In this document: positions 8,209-17,254 of the stretch, piece by piece
How the letters are laid out: every line of letters starts with the position of its first letter
How positions within the stretch are numbered: the stretch's first letter is position 1
Assembly (NCBI GenBank): GCA_009780035.1
Contig: WRAU01000007.1
Location: 1-64,000 of the forward strand
DNA: 64,000 bases
Reading direction: 5' to 3'
From: Alphaproteobacteria bacterium
GTDB taxonomy: Bacteria > Pseudomonadota > Alphaproteobacteria > WRAU01 > Hepatincolaceae
Translations under genes and position numbers: made by a program
Notes under the pieces: generated by a model
Seen by the model: the letters and a program-made list of their open reading frames with translations, nothing else
Databases searched by the model: none
Told to the model about the DNA's origin: nothing

Positions 8209-9324
8209 ATGAAAATAGCTAGATTTTTATTAATAGTGTGGCTATGCCCTTTATTTATAGGAAATGCTTTTGCAAATTTATCTTCTGATATTATTTTAGA
8301 GGCAACAGCTAAAGGAAAAAACCAAGAGCAGGCGGTTAATAATGCTTTGTCGCTGCTTTCGCAGCAGGTTTATGTTTCGCTGAAAAACACTACAGTAATT
8401 ACTGAAAATCTGCAAAATGAAGATTTTTCAACAAATATAGAAAATAATACGATTTTAACTTCTAACGGTTATTTTCAAAATATTACAATTGATACAAAAA
8501 AACTATCTAAAAATTCTTACGAGGCTACGGTTAGTTTATCTAGGCAGGCTTTGGCGAATACAATTAACTATCTTTTTATGCAATTGCTGCCTGAAAAAAT
8601 TGAAGATTCCTCTGCTATAAAGCTAAAAGAACAGCTGGATAGAGCTAACTTTTTATTCTCTTTAATTAACTATGCGCAGGTAAATAATGTTGTATTTCAG
8701 CGAAGCGATATAAATTTACAGAAGTATATTGCTGATTTACGAAAAATTATTAATGCCGATTCGCAGCTGCGATTTTTAATTTATCCGCAGGGAACTAATG
8801 CAGAAATTAGTATTGATAAAAAAAATTATAAAGAAACTGAGCGAATCTATCTTGCCCGCAAAAAATATATTTATAAAATTACCTCTCAAGGTTTCAAACC
8901 TGTGGTTGATGAAATTACTTTGCGGCAGGGAGATAATATTACCCTAGATATTCACATGCAAAAGCAGTTGGATAAAGTAATTCCAGTTAGGCTTAAAATT
9001 AGCAATAAAACCTCGCTGGCTGATTCAGTAATTAAAGATGATTTAAAATTTTTAATTTCACAGAATCAAATGCGGATTGTAGAAGATTCGCCAAATTATA
9101 TTGAATTTACACTGCAGCAGCAAATTGCTCCTAGTGTCATAAAAGGCTATAATAACCATATTGTTGAGGTTAGAATCAAAACCTTTATTAATGGAAAAGA
9201 AAGCATAACTCAATTTAGCATTAATAATCTGCTGGAAGATAACCAAAGCAAAATTCCCCCTAGTGTTTTTGTTAAACAAATTAATCCCTACGCACAAAAA
9301 TTCTTTGCAAGATTGTTTGATTAA
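8209..9324 (+). CDS. Periplasmic protein with LPP20/FlgT-like N-domain and PEGA domain
   Basis: A 371-residue exported protein with a signal peptide ending near GNAFA. Residues about 28-125 (ATAKGKNQEQAVNNALSLLS and on) resemble the N-terminal fold of FlgT/LPP20-type proteins. Residues about 190-250 contain a PEGA-type beta domain: FLIYPQGTNAEISIDKKNY, then YIYKITSQGFKPVVDEITL. It lies 19 bases after the LpoB-like gene and closes the envelope cluster. PEGA domains are commonly surface or cell-wall associated. Function is unknown. Confidence 0.65.
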   Translation: MKIARFLLIVWLCPLFIGNAFANLSSDIILEATAKGKNQEQAVNNALSLLSQQVYVSLKNTTVITENLQNEDFSTNIENNTILTSNGYFQNITIDTKKLSKNSYEATVSLSRQALANTINYLFMQLLPEKIEDSSAIKLKEQLDRANFLFSLINYAQVNNVVFQRSDINLQKYIADLRKIINADSQLRFLIYPQGTNAEISIDKKNYKETERIYLARKKYIYKITSQGFKPVVDEITLRQGDNITLDIHMQKQLDKVIPVRLKISNKTSLADSVIKDDLKFLISQNQMRIVEDSPNYIEFTLQQQIAPSVIKGYNNHIVEVRIKTFINGKESITQFSINNLLEDNQSKIPPSVFVKQINPYAQKFFARLFD

Positions 9325-9365
9325 TGTTATAAATTCTTTTTTTAATCATAAGGGAGGGGTTTAAA

Positions 9366-10652
9366 ATGAGTATTATTAATAGGTTTTTTAAATTACAAGA
9401 ATCGCAAACTTCAGTGGCTACTGAGTTTAGGGCTGGAATAACAACATTCTTAGCCATGTCTTATATAATTTTTGTGAATCCTTTAATTCTTTCTCATACA
9501 GGAATGGATAAATCGGCACTATTCACTGCTACGGTTTTAGCAATTGTCTTTTCAACATTGCTAATGGGTTTTTTAGGCAAATGGCCTATTGGTTTAGCTC
9601 CAGCTATGGGAGTTAATGCTTGGTTTGCTTTTGGTATAGTTGGGCATATGGGGTATTCATGGCAGCAGGCTTTAGGTTTTGTATTTGCTTCTGGGATTCT
9701 TATGATTATTTTTACACTTTTACCAGTAAGAGAAAGACTTATCAATGCCCTATCAGAATCTCTTAAAATTTCAATTACTGCAGGGTTAGGATTATTTATA
9801 GGGATAATTGGATTTAAAACTGCAGGAATTCTTGTTCCCAACGAGGCAACCTTTGCTAGTTTCGGCAATCTTACATCTATGGGGGTAATTTTAACTGTAT
9901 TAGGGCTAATTATTATTTTTATTTTTGAAAAGAAAAAAATATCTGGAGGGGTTTTAGCTTCTATTGCCACTGTATCAATTATTTCTTTAATTTTAGGGAG
10001 CAGCAGTTTTAGCGGAGTGGTTTCTAAACCAATCAGTATTGCTCCTTTATTCTTAGAATTACAGTTTGCGGATTTGCTATCAGCTAGCAGTTTGCTTATG
10101 ATTACTACTTTGTTTATTGTTTTATTTTTTGATAGCACAGCAACCTTTATTGGAGCATCTACCTCTTTAGTTAAACAAAAAGAAAAGCTGAATTTAACAA
10201 AGCCTCTTTTGGTTGACGGTATTGCTACGACAGTTGGTTCGCTTTTAGGAGTAAGCTCAACTACTGCTTATGTGGAAAGTGCTGCCGGTATTAAAGAAGG
10301 CGGCAGAACTGGTCTTACTGCTATATTTATAGCTTTATTATTTGCCTGCACTTTGTTTTTTTCACCGCTGCTTAGTATAATTCCAAGTTATGCAGCTTCA
10401 GCTGCCATGATTTATATTTCTTACTTAATGTTTTTGCCTTTGAAAAACTTAGCTTGGGATGATCCCACAGAATTATTGCCATGCGTAATTATTTTAAGCA
10501 TTACTACATTGACCTTTTCAATTTTTAATGGAATAGGCTTAGGAATTACATTGTGGATTATTTTAAAGATTCTCTATGGCAAATGGCAAAAAAGTTATTT
10601 ACCAATTATTATAGTGGCATTGTTGTTTATTTTATATATTATGGGACATTAA
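9366..10652 (+). CDS. Purine permease, NCS2/AzgA (PbuG) family
   Basis: A 428-residue inner-membrane carrier for hypoxanthine, guanine or adenine driven by protons. The start, with ATEFRAGITTFLAMSYIIFV, is characteristic of the AzgA-like branch, as are APAMGVNAWFAFGIVG and FFDSTATFIGAST; FGIVG and SSTTAYVESAAGI correspond to the conserved substrate-site segments. A GGGAGGGG site lies a few bases before the ATG. A purine phosphoribosyltransferase follows after 17 bases, so uptake and salvage are paired. Confidence 0.92.
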   Translation: MSIINRFFKLQESQTSVATEFRAGITTFLAMSYIIFVNPLILSHTGMDKSALFTATVLAIVFSTLLMGFLGKWPIGLAPAMGVNAWFAFGIVGHMGYSWQQALGFVFASGILMIIFTLLPVRERLINALSESLKISITAGLGLFIGIIGFKTAGILVPNEATFASFGNLTSMGVILTVLGLIIIFIFEKKKISGGVLASIATVSIISLILGSSSFSGVVSKPISIAPLFLELQFADLLSASSLLMITTLFIVLFFDSTATFIGASTSLVKQKEKLNLTKPLLVDGIATTVGSLLGVSSTTAYVESAAGIKEGGRTGLTAIFIALLFACTLFFSPLLSIIPSYAASAAMIYISYLMFLPLKNLAWDDPTELLPCVIILSITTLTFSIFNGIGLGITLWIILKILYGKWQKSYLPIIIVALLFILYIMGH

Positions 10653-10669
10653 AGGAGTAGTATTTAATT

Positions 10670-11122
10670 ATGTCGGAAAAAATTTATATATCTTGGGAGC
10701 AGTTTTTTAAAGATTCTAAAGAGTTATCCCAAAAGATTAAAGATATGAATCTTGATATTAAAGGAATCGTTTGCATTACAAGAGGCGGGCTTGCGCCTAC
10801 CTCTGTAGTTAGCAGTGAATTAAATATCCGTAAAATTGAAACTTTCAGCATTAAAACTTATTCAGATTCTATGGATAGAGAATCATCTTATGAAATATTA
10901 TCTACACCAATTGAGGCTATTAAAGATAAGGGGTTGGGGTGGATTATTATTGATGAGCTAGTTGATACCGGCAATACAGCGGAATATATTTTAGAACAGC
11001 TGCCGCTGGCAAAATTTTTTGTGCTTTACTCTAAGATTCCTAACCACAAAAGTATTACAAAATATATTCGGGATTTTGATAAAAGCATATGGCTGTGCTT
11101 CCCTTGGGAGCTAGAGGTATGA
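10670..11122 (+). CDS. gpt: Xanthine/guanine phosphoribosyltransferase, Gpt type
   Basis: A 150-residue type I phosphoribosyltransferase that converts xanthine or guanine and PRPP to the nucleotide. The PRPP loop reads IIIDELVDTGNTAE, CITRGGLAPTSVVSSEL gives the flexible N-terminal loop region, and the C-terminus WLCFPWE is the base-recognition end seen in E. coli Gpt. The length matches that enzyme (152). It is directly downstream of the purine permease, and its stop overlaps the next start (ATGA). The exact base preference is inferred from family likeness. Confidence 0.88.
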   Translation: MSEKIYISWEQFFKDSKELSQKIKDMNLDIKGIVCITRGGLAPTSVVSSELNIRKIETFSIKTYSDSMDRESSYEILSTPIEAIKDKGLGWIIIDELVDTGNTAEYILEQLPLAKFFVLYSKIPNHKSITKYIRDFDKSIWLCFPWELEV

Positions 11123-11499
11123 GGCGCAGCTCCTTAATAAAAATTACCAAAATCAGTATTGTGTTTATAGTTATTGCCGTAGTTTCTTTTATTTATTTTT
11201 CGCAAAGAGGAGAAAAAATTGATGAGAAATTGGCAGGAATTATTTGTGCAAAATTAATTAATGACTATGTTGACAGCAATTTTATTATCAAGAAAGTTAG
11301 TTTTAATGAATCTTATAAATTTAATCAAGTAAAAGTAGATTTATCTATTGCATATAATAACGGTAAAGAGACTTCATCTATGTGTTATTACAAAAAAAGA
11401 TATGGAAATTCTACAATATCGCTTATAAAAGCTGACTTGCGAGACTCAAGCGGCAAGTTAAAAACTTTTAGTGATTTAAAAGTAATATATAAAAATTAA
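11119..11499 (+). CDS. Small membrane-anchored protein of unknown function
   Basis: I do not recognise this 126-residue protein. One hydrophobic helix at about residues 8-28 (SIVFIVIAVVSFIYF) follows a basic RRSSLIK start, which suggests an N-in anchor with about 95 residues outside the membrane. The frame is open ten codons upstream, but GGGAG at 11106-11110 and the ATGA overlap with gpt favour 11119. It ends the purine-salvage operon, just before a perfect 13-bp hairpin. Confidence 0.6.
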   Translation: MRRSSLIKITKISIVFIVIAVVSFIYFSQRGEKIDEKLAGIICAKLINDYVDSNFIIKKVSFNESYKFNQVKVDLSIAYNNGKETSSMCYYKKRYGNSTISLIKADLRDSSGKLKTFSDLKVIYKN

Positions 11500-11505
11500 T
11501 TTTGG

Positions 11506-11533
11506 ATTAACATAATTCTTGAATTATGTTAAT
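11506..11533. terminator. Perfect 13-bp hairpin between operons
   Basis: ATTAACATAATTC (11506-11518) and its exact complement (11521-11533) are separated by two bases. It starts seven bases after the small membrane protein and lies before the stator operon. There is no run of T after it, so it may be a terminator, a processing site or an operator; the sequence alone does not decide. Confidence 0.5.
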
Positions 11534-11623
11534 AATTATTATATATTAACAGTAGGTGTGTTTTATTTTCCATTGCATCTACATTGAAATTTAGTTAAAT
11601 ACTAGGAATAATGAGATAAGAGT

Positions 11624-14600
11624 ATGTCTTTAAAAGTAAATTTTTTCCCGCTACACTTTATAGTATCTATTTTAGGATTAGTGGTTTTTTCAATAGTTTT
11701 TAGCGATACCATTTATTCGTATATGGCTGAAAATATAACCCTAAATGGTGCGATAATCGCCTTGTTCGTATTCTGTATGATATGGATATTTGGTTGTTTA
11801 TCTTATTATGCCCGTAGTGTTAAATTAATTAATAATTTATTTAACTCGGCAATACCGCAAAGTGTTGAGGGTGAAGAAGGTGCTCAGCCTGGTAGTCAAT
11901 CTATGTATATAGCTTCAAGTATATCTGGAACACTTATAGACAACCCAGTAGCTTCTAGGGTTTTATCTAATTTTGCTAAAACGGGCAAACTAGACATCAA
12001 TTACTCAGATGCAATGATTATCGTGCAAGCGGTAGATGAAAACGGCGACAGAATTATGGGTCCTGCTAAATTCTTAGGCGGGGTGTTTATATTATTAGGT
12101 CTTTTTGGAACATTTATCGGGCTACTACATACAATTGACGGTGTGGGAACGGCGTTGAAATCAGTGTCCGATGCAGATAATGTGGATGTGTTCGGTCTTG
12201 TAGGGCTTCTAGTAGAGCCTCTTCAAGGTATGGGTATGGCGTTCTCAGCTTCATTATTTGGTCTTACTGCAGGTCTTTTTGCTAACTATGGAATTTTCGT
12301 AGCCCATCATCAGTTGGCTGTTTTTATAAATAAATTAAAAAATTTCCTTACGGCTACAACTGGAATTTCTCAAGTAGATCCTTCTGAAATTAAAGCTGAA
12401 GATATTCTTTTAGCATTAGAAGATTCGTTCAACAAATTAAGTGTGGTTTTTGCTGAAAAGTTAGATATGGTAACTGAAGGTTTGTTGGCTATGTCTAAGG
12501 TTATTGCTAGAGGGCAAGATAGGCAGGAAAAGCTGTCAAAAGCATCGCTTATAAATTTAGTTAAAGTGGCTGAATTGGCTGAAAAATTAAATATATTAGA
12601 ATCTTTAGATGATAATGTTAGACAGGGATTAGAAGAAAACAGAATCGAGTTGTTTAAATATTTAGATTCGAAAGTGGTTGCTAGTTTTAATCAAGTATTA
12701 GATACTTTAGAATTAAACAATAGAATCTCTATAGATCATGTTGAGCTTTCAGAAAAAACATCAGTAGTAATAGAAGATTTAGCCGGTATGATGGAAAATC
12801 TTCTTGATTTAACTGAAGCTGGAAATGATGTTGTTTCTGAAAAATCTGATGTTATTAATGGCTCTTTAAGAGCAAATGGTGTAATTTTAAATGACTTGTT
12901 AGAATCTTCAGACGAATCTTTATCGGTTTTAGAATCTATTGATGGTAAAACTACCGGCATTGATTACAGACCAAACTTCGATGAAGTTGTTGATGCTGTT
13001 AATGAGAATAACGATTTAACAAGCGAATCTAATGCTTTATCAGATGAAGCTAATAACTTGGCTGATACTTTAATAAATAAAGTTGCTACTGAAGATAGTT
13101 TGCTTGCAACGATAGATTCAGTTGAAGATGCAACTGCTGCTATTGATGACACTATTAATGAATTAGAAACTCAAAGAGAGATTTTAAATGATACTTTAGA
13201 TTCTCTTAATGATATTGGTGATTCTATAGATGATAATTTAGAAAAAATTATTGAAAGCAATGATGGAATCTTGGCTGAGGTAGTTGATGCTAATTCTTTA
13301 AACAATGATATTCTTAGCGAAGCTACAAGAAACAATGAATTGAATGAAGATATTTTAGCTACAGCTAATGATAATTTAGATACCAACAGAGATATTTTAG
13401 ATGTTGCTTATAATGATTTAGATAACGACAGAGATATTTTAGATACGCTAAGAGACGGCTTAGATACTAACAGAGATACTTTAGATATGCTAAGAGATAC
13501 CTTAGATACTAATAGAGGCATCTTAGATACGCTTTATACTGTAGATTCTACATTGTCAGAACAAGCCTCATCTCTTTATAATTTAGAGCGTTATTCAGAT
13601 TCTATGTTGAATAATCTTGAAAGCATTTATTCATCATCTATTGAGCTGAATAATAGAGTTGGTGAAATGACTGACGGGTTCTCTACTTATCTGCCGATAA
13701 TGACTGATATTATGGGTGTAGTTAGAGATGAAATGAATGGTTTAAGCTCAACTGTAGAAATGTTAGGAAACAGCATTTATGATATGTCGCAAAATTTATC
13801 ACAGCATGGCGATGCTATTGGTAGATTAGGTGAAATTGTTTACTTGTTAGATTCAAGAATGGAAAGTTTAGACAATGCTACATCAAGTCTTAATAACTCA
13901 TTGCAGCAAACATTGCCAGCCATGTATGAAGCTATAGATATTTCTTCAACTAATTCGCAGTATCTTGCTCAATTGATTGGAACAATGGACTATATTGCTC
14001 AAGTATCTGAGGGCATAGGCAGAAGTATGGCTGATTTTGCTAATCAAGTATTGCAGGAAAATGCTTATATTGCTGATCAAGTTCAAAATGTATCATCAGT
14101 AGTTATGGATTCGATTGACAAAATGTCAAATACAGTGATGGATTCTACAAATCAAATTAGCAATTCTTTAGCAGAAACTTCTTATTCATTGATGGATACT
14201 TCTAATACTATAAATGGCGCTGCTAATACGGTAATGGATGCTGCTAATTTAATATCGCAAGCTGTTGAACAAAGCACTTTAATATCTAATGATAGCTCAA
14301 TGGCAGCGCAAACAATGCTATCAGTTGTTGATGAATTCTCACAATTAAGAGACTTATATTCTTCTCAAATGACTGATGTATCGCAATTGCTTTCAGATAC
14401 TATGTCTTCGGTTATGGCAGCAACTGATTATGTTTCTAATAATTTAATAAATTTAAATGATTTAGTTGCAACTGTGCAGGGTTATTCAAATGATGTTATG
14501 AATACTCAAGAAACAATTAGAGAATCTATGCAAGGAATGATGGGTGTTAGTGAGTATATGGCTAACTCTCAAGATAACTTCTTAAATGCGCTAAGCGGAA

Positions 14601-16123
14601 ATATGAATCAAATGGCATCAATAATTAGTGATGGCGTGAATTATACGGCTTCGTTATTAACAGGTGCTATGGATTCTTTATCTAATAATATTAATTATAC
14701 TGCCTCAATTTTAGCAGGCGGCATGGATAATGTAGTTGAAAGATTAAATAATATTAATATGCTTACAGAAGTTCAAACGGCTAAACTAGATAATTTAGAT
14801 TATAGATTAAGCGAACTTCCAGATACAGTGACAAGTATGTTTATGAACTTAGGTGATATGTTTAGCAATATGTCAAACTATCTTGGCAGCACTGTAGATA
14901 ATATGCAAAATCTAGTTTATGAGATTATGTCGCAAAATTCAGCTGCGCAGTCGGCTATTATGGAAGCAATTGTTGATAATAGAAGCGCTAATGCTATGGT
15001 TATGGACATGGTTAATCAAACCACTGGATTGCAATCTGTAATTGCTGATCTTGCCAGCCAGTCTAATTATGCTAATTCTATGGTAGATAATTTGGCATCG
15101 CAAACATCTATGCTGCAATCTACTATGGATATGCTGGCTAATAATTTTGCAAATCAAACTGATTCACTGCAATCATCTATGGGTGTATTAGCAGATACTT
15201 TCTCTGGAATTTATTCTGGTGTAATGGATACAACGCAAACAATGGCAGCTACATCTAATTCATTGTTCTCAATTTCTAATGAGTTAGCAACACAAACTGA
15301 TGCTTTGGAAAGAAACAGTGTGATGGCTTCTAATTTAAGCAACGATCTTCAGAGTTTAGCTTTCTCTAATGAAAATTTAAGAGATGTAGGCGGTATGCTA
15401 TCTAATGTAATAAACTCTTTTGATACATTAGCTAATGTATTATCAACAGTGCAGGTTTCTGCTGATAATATGGATAGAACTTTTGCTAATTATTCCGATA
15501 TGCTGTTTGGTGAAGTTTCTAGGCTGACTGAAACCCTAAATGCCCATTTAAGTAATTTTATGTCTAAAGACCTTACATTGGGACAAGATATATATAATAT
15601 TATGAATGGTCTTTCTATGGCAACCAATGATATTTCTAGCGCTATAAACACTTTTGAAAATCTAGCAAGCAATTCTATTGTTGCTAACAGTAATGTTCAA
15701 GCACAGATAGAAAGCTCTATGAATTATGCAATTAATGAGATTGCTTCTATTAAGGAAAATTTAGGCAATAATATTTCTGAAAGAATTATTTACGAAATTT
15801 CTCAAGTGTCAAATAATCAGCAAGAAATGATGAATAGATTAGGTATGGTTATGCCGCAGATTAATGACTTAATTAATATCCTAAGCTCAAATGGTGGTGG
15901 TTATGGTCAGAATATGATGGGTATGAATAATCCTAATGCTAATAATGGTGATCTTCTTAATGCTTTAATGACTTTAAGAGAAGAGCATCAAAATGGCAAC
16001 GCTAGATTAGACATCATGGCAAATGCTGTAGATACTTTGATTACTGAAATATTAAATTCTAGGGATGTTGCTGAAACAATACTTGATGTTGTTACTAGAA
16101 TGGCAGGATTAACTCCAAGATAA
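11624..16123 (+). CDS. Giant MotA/TolQ-like proton-channel protein with ~1,270-residue tail
   Basis: A 1,499-residue protein. Four membrane helices lie at about residues 9-28, 40-60, 149-168 and 201-226. The last pair fits the MotA/TolQ/ExbB channel core: FLGGVFILLGLFGTFIGLL, then GMGMAFSASLFGLTAGLFAN. After helix 4 comes a tail with heptad-like spacing, rich in Asn, Ser, Asp and Met, with many LxxxMxxxxN segments, so probably cytoplasmic coiled coil. Four 14-residue repeats lie at residues 583-638. Family MotA proteins are near 300 residues. A possible promoter (TTGCAT 11573, TAAATA 11596, 17-base gap) precedes it. The MotB-like partner follows after 33 bases. Function of the tail is unknown. 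Confidence 0.85.
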   Translation: MSLKVNFFPLHFIVSILGLVVFSIVFSDTIYSYMAENITLNGAIIALFVFCMIWIFGCLSYYARSVKLINNLFNSAIPQSVEGEEGAQPGSQSMYIASSISGTLIDNPVASRVLSNFAKTGKLDINYSDAMIIVQAVDENGDRIMGPAKFLGGVFILLGLFGTFIGLLHTIDGVGTALKSVSDADNVDVFGLVGLLVEPLQGMGMAFSASLFGLTAGLFANYGIFVAHHQLAVFINKLKNFLTATTGISQVDPSEIKAEDILLALEDSFNKLSVVFAEKLDMVTEGLLAMSKVIARGQDRQEKLSKASLINLVKVAELAEKLNILESLDDNVRQGLEENRIELFKYLDSKVVASFNQVLDTLELNNRISIDHVELSEKTSVVIEDLAGMMENLLDLTEAGNDVVSEKSDVINGSLRANGVILNDLLESSDESLSVLESIDGKTTGIDYRPNFDEVVDAVNENNDLTSESNALSDEANNLADTLINKVATEDSLLATIDSVEDATAAIDDTINELETQREILNDTLDSLNDIGDSIDDNLEKIIESNDGILAEVVDANSLNNDILSEATRNNELNEDILATANDNLDTNRDILDVAYNDLDNDRDILDTLRDGLDTNRDTLDMLRDTLDTNRGILDTLYTVDSTLSEQASSLYNLERYSDSMLNNLESIYSSSIELNNRVGEMTDGFSTYLPIMTDIMGVVRDEMNGLSSTVEMLGNSIYDMSQNLSQHGDAIGRLGEIVYLLDSRMESLDNATSSLNNSLQQTLPAMYEAIDISSTNSQYLAQLIGTMDYIAQVSEGIGRSMADFANQVLQENAYIADQVQNVSSVVMDSIDKMSNTVMDSTNQISNSLAETSYSLMDTSNTINGAANTVMDAANLISQAVEQSTLISNDSSMAAQTMLSVVDEFSQLRDLYSSQMTDVSQLLSDTMSSVMAATDYVSNNLINLNDLVATVQGYSNDVMNTQETIRESMQGMMGVSEYMANSQDNFLNALSGNMNQMASIISDGVNYTASLLTGAMDSLSNNINYTASILAGGMDNVVERLNNINMLTEVQTAKLDNLDYRLSELPDTVTSMFMNLGDMFSNMSNYLGSTVDNMQNLVYEIMSQNSAAQSAIMEAIVDNRSANAMVMDMVNQTTGLQSVIADLASQSNYANSMVDNLASQTSMLQSTMDMLANNFANQTDSLQSSMGVLADTFSGIYSGVMDTTQTMAATSNSLFSISNELATQTDALERNSVMASNLSNDLQSLAFSNENLRDVGGMLSNVINSFDTLANVLSTVQVSADNMDRTFANYSDMLFGEVSRLTETLNAHLSNFMSKDLTLGQDIYNIMNGLSMATNDISSAINTFENLASNSIVANSNVQAQIESSMNYAINEIASIKENLGNNISERIIYEISQVSNNQQEMMNRLGMVMPQINDLINILSSNGGGYGQNMMGMNNPNANNGDLLNALMTLREEHQNGNARLDIMANAVDTLITEILNSRDVAETILDVVTRMAGLTPR
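13370..13537 (+). repeat. Four tandem 42-bp (14-residue) repeats inside the stator tail
   Basis: Units start at 13370, 13412, 13454 and 13496, each in frame and encoding a variant of xLDTNRDILDxLRD. The unit length is two heptads, so the repeats extend a coiled coil without changing register. Divergence between units is small, which suggests recent duplication. Confidence 0.85.
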
Positions 16124-16156
16124 TTAAAATATTATAAGGAAATATAAGGAAAAATA

Positions 16157-17254
16157 ATGGCAAAAATGGAACAGGAAGATGTCGGTCAGCAATCATGGCC
16201 GGTATATGCGGATATTCTTTCTTCCACACTTATAGTTTTGGCATTTGCTCTTTTAGTTATGGTGATGGTGGTATCTGTTATGAGAGTAACCTCATCCATA
16301 AGAAATGAAAGCCACGAAACAGCTCCGTCTTCTTATAAGGTGGAATCTGAGGTTTTAGGAGATTACAGAGCAGAGTTTCAAAAATTAGCGATTGTTGCAA
16401 ATCCTAGTATGCGGGAAGAAATGCAGATACAAAGTGATGCGCCTACGGTTGATCAAATGAGCAATAGACCGATTTATGTTCCTAAAGATATTATTGATGT
16501 TGTAGATAAGCCTCAAGAAGTTAAAGCTATAGGAGATTCGGAAAGACAAGTTCTTGGGGATATGCCTAAAGTTGTAGATGTAAATCCGATTGAAGTTTTA
16601 GAAGAATTAATAATCGTGCAAAGAGATGTTATAGAACAGCAAAGAAAGGTTATTGAACAACAAGATGAACAGATTGCACAAACTGTAAGAGAATATCAAA
16701 GTTTATTGGCTCTTGTAACTAATGAAAGAGAAATTGAGGATGTTCGGCAAAAAATTAATCCGCAGCAGGATGTTGCAAGATTTACTCCTTTAGATATGGA
16801 AGGTCAAAGAGTATCTGGAACTACAGAGGCTCCAACTGGACAAGGTTCTTTGTTTTTATCACCGCCGAATAATCCTGTATCAAAAATTTCTGCTGAGGTG
16901 CTGAATGATGCTTTATTCTTTAATTTTAAAGACAATGCTCCTTTCTTAAATCAAGAGAGCAGCCAAGTGGCTACAGACACCATAAGAAATAATATTGATA
17001 AATTCAGTGGATCTAATATAATATTAGAAACAAAGGTTACAGATTTTGCAGTATCGGGAGCTGAAGCTCAAAGAATTGCTGTAGAAAGATTGTTAATTTT
17101 CCGTTCTCTTTTAATTGATGCTGGGGTTTCTCCTTCATTAATTAGATTGAAAACTATAGAGGGTCAGCCGGACGATCCTGCTGCTAGCAATAGTGGTCAA
17201 AGCGGTTCTGCAGAGTTAAATTATGGTTGGGTTGCGATAAAAAGAAATGGTTAG
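16157..17254 (+). CDS. MotB/OmpA-like stator partner
   Basis: A 365-residue inner-membrane protein. After a short cytoplasmic start, WPVYADILSSTLIVLAFALL forms the single helix; YAD matches the MotB position of the ion-carrying aspartate (Asp19 here). A periplasmic coiled-coil region around residues 155-200 (VQRDVIEQQRKVIEQQDEQ) leads to a C-terminal OmpA-like fold: LFFNFKDNAPFL, a VTD in the GHTD place, and VERLLIFRSLLIDAGVSPS. Peptidoglycan-binding residues are only partly recognisable. A strong AAGGA site precedes the start, and the end overlaps the TolC-like gene by eight bases. It should form the stator with the upstream protein. Confidence 0.82.
   Translation: MAKMEQEDVGQQSWPVYADILSSTLIVLAFALLVMVMVVSVMRVTSSIRNESHETAPSSYKVESEVLGDYRAEFQKLAIVANPSMREEMQIQSDAPTVDQMSNRPIYVPKDIIDVVDKPQEVKAIGDSERQVLGDMPKVVDVNPIEVLEELIIVQRDVIEQQRKVIEQQDEQIAQTVREYQSLLALVTNEREIEDVRQKINPQQDVARFTPLDMEGQRVSGTTEAPTGQGSLFLSPPNNPVSKISAEVLNDALFFNFKDNAPFLNQESSQVATDTIRNNIDKFSGSNIILETKVTDFAVSGAEAQRIAVERLLIFRSLLIDAGVSPSLIRLKTIEGQPDDPAASNSGQSGSAELNYGWVAIKRNG

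Noticed and set aside
13171-13386. Reverse-strand open frames inside the stator tail gene
   Set aside because: They mirror the repetitive Asp/Leu-rich coding strand, lack ribosome-binding sites and look like shadows.
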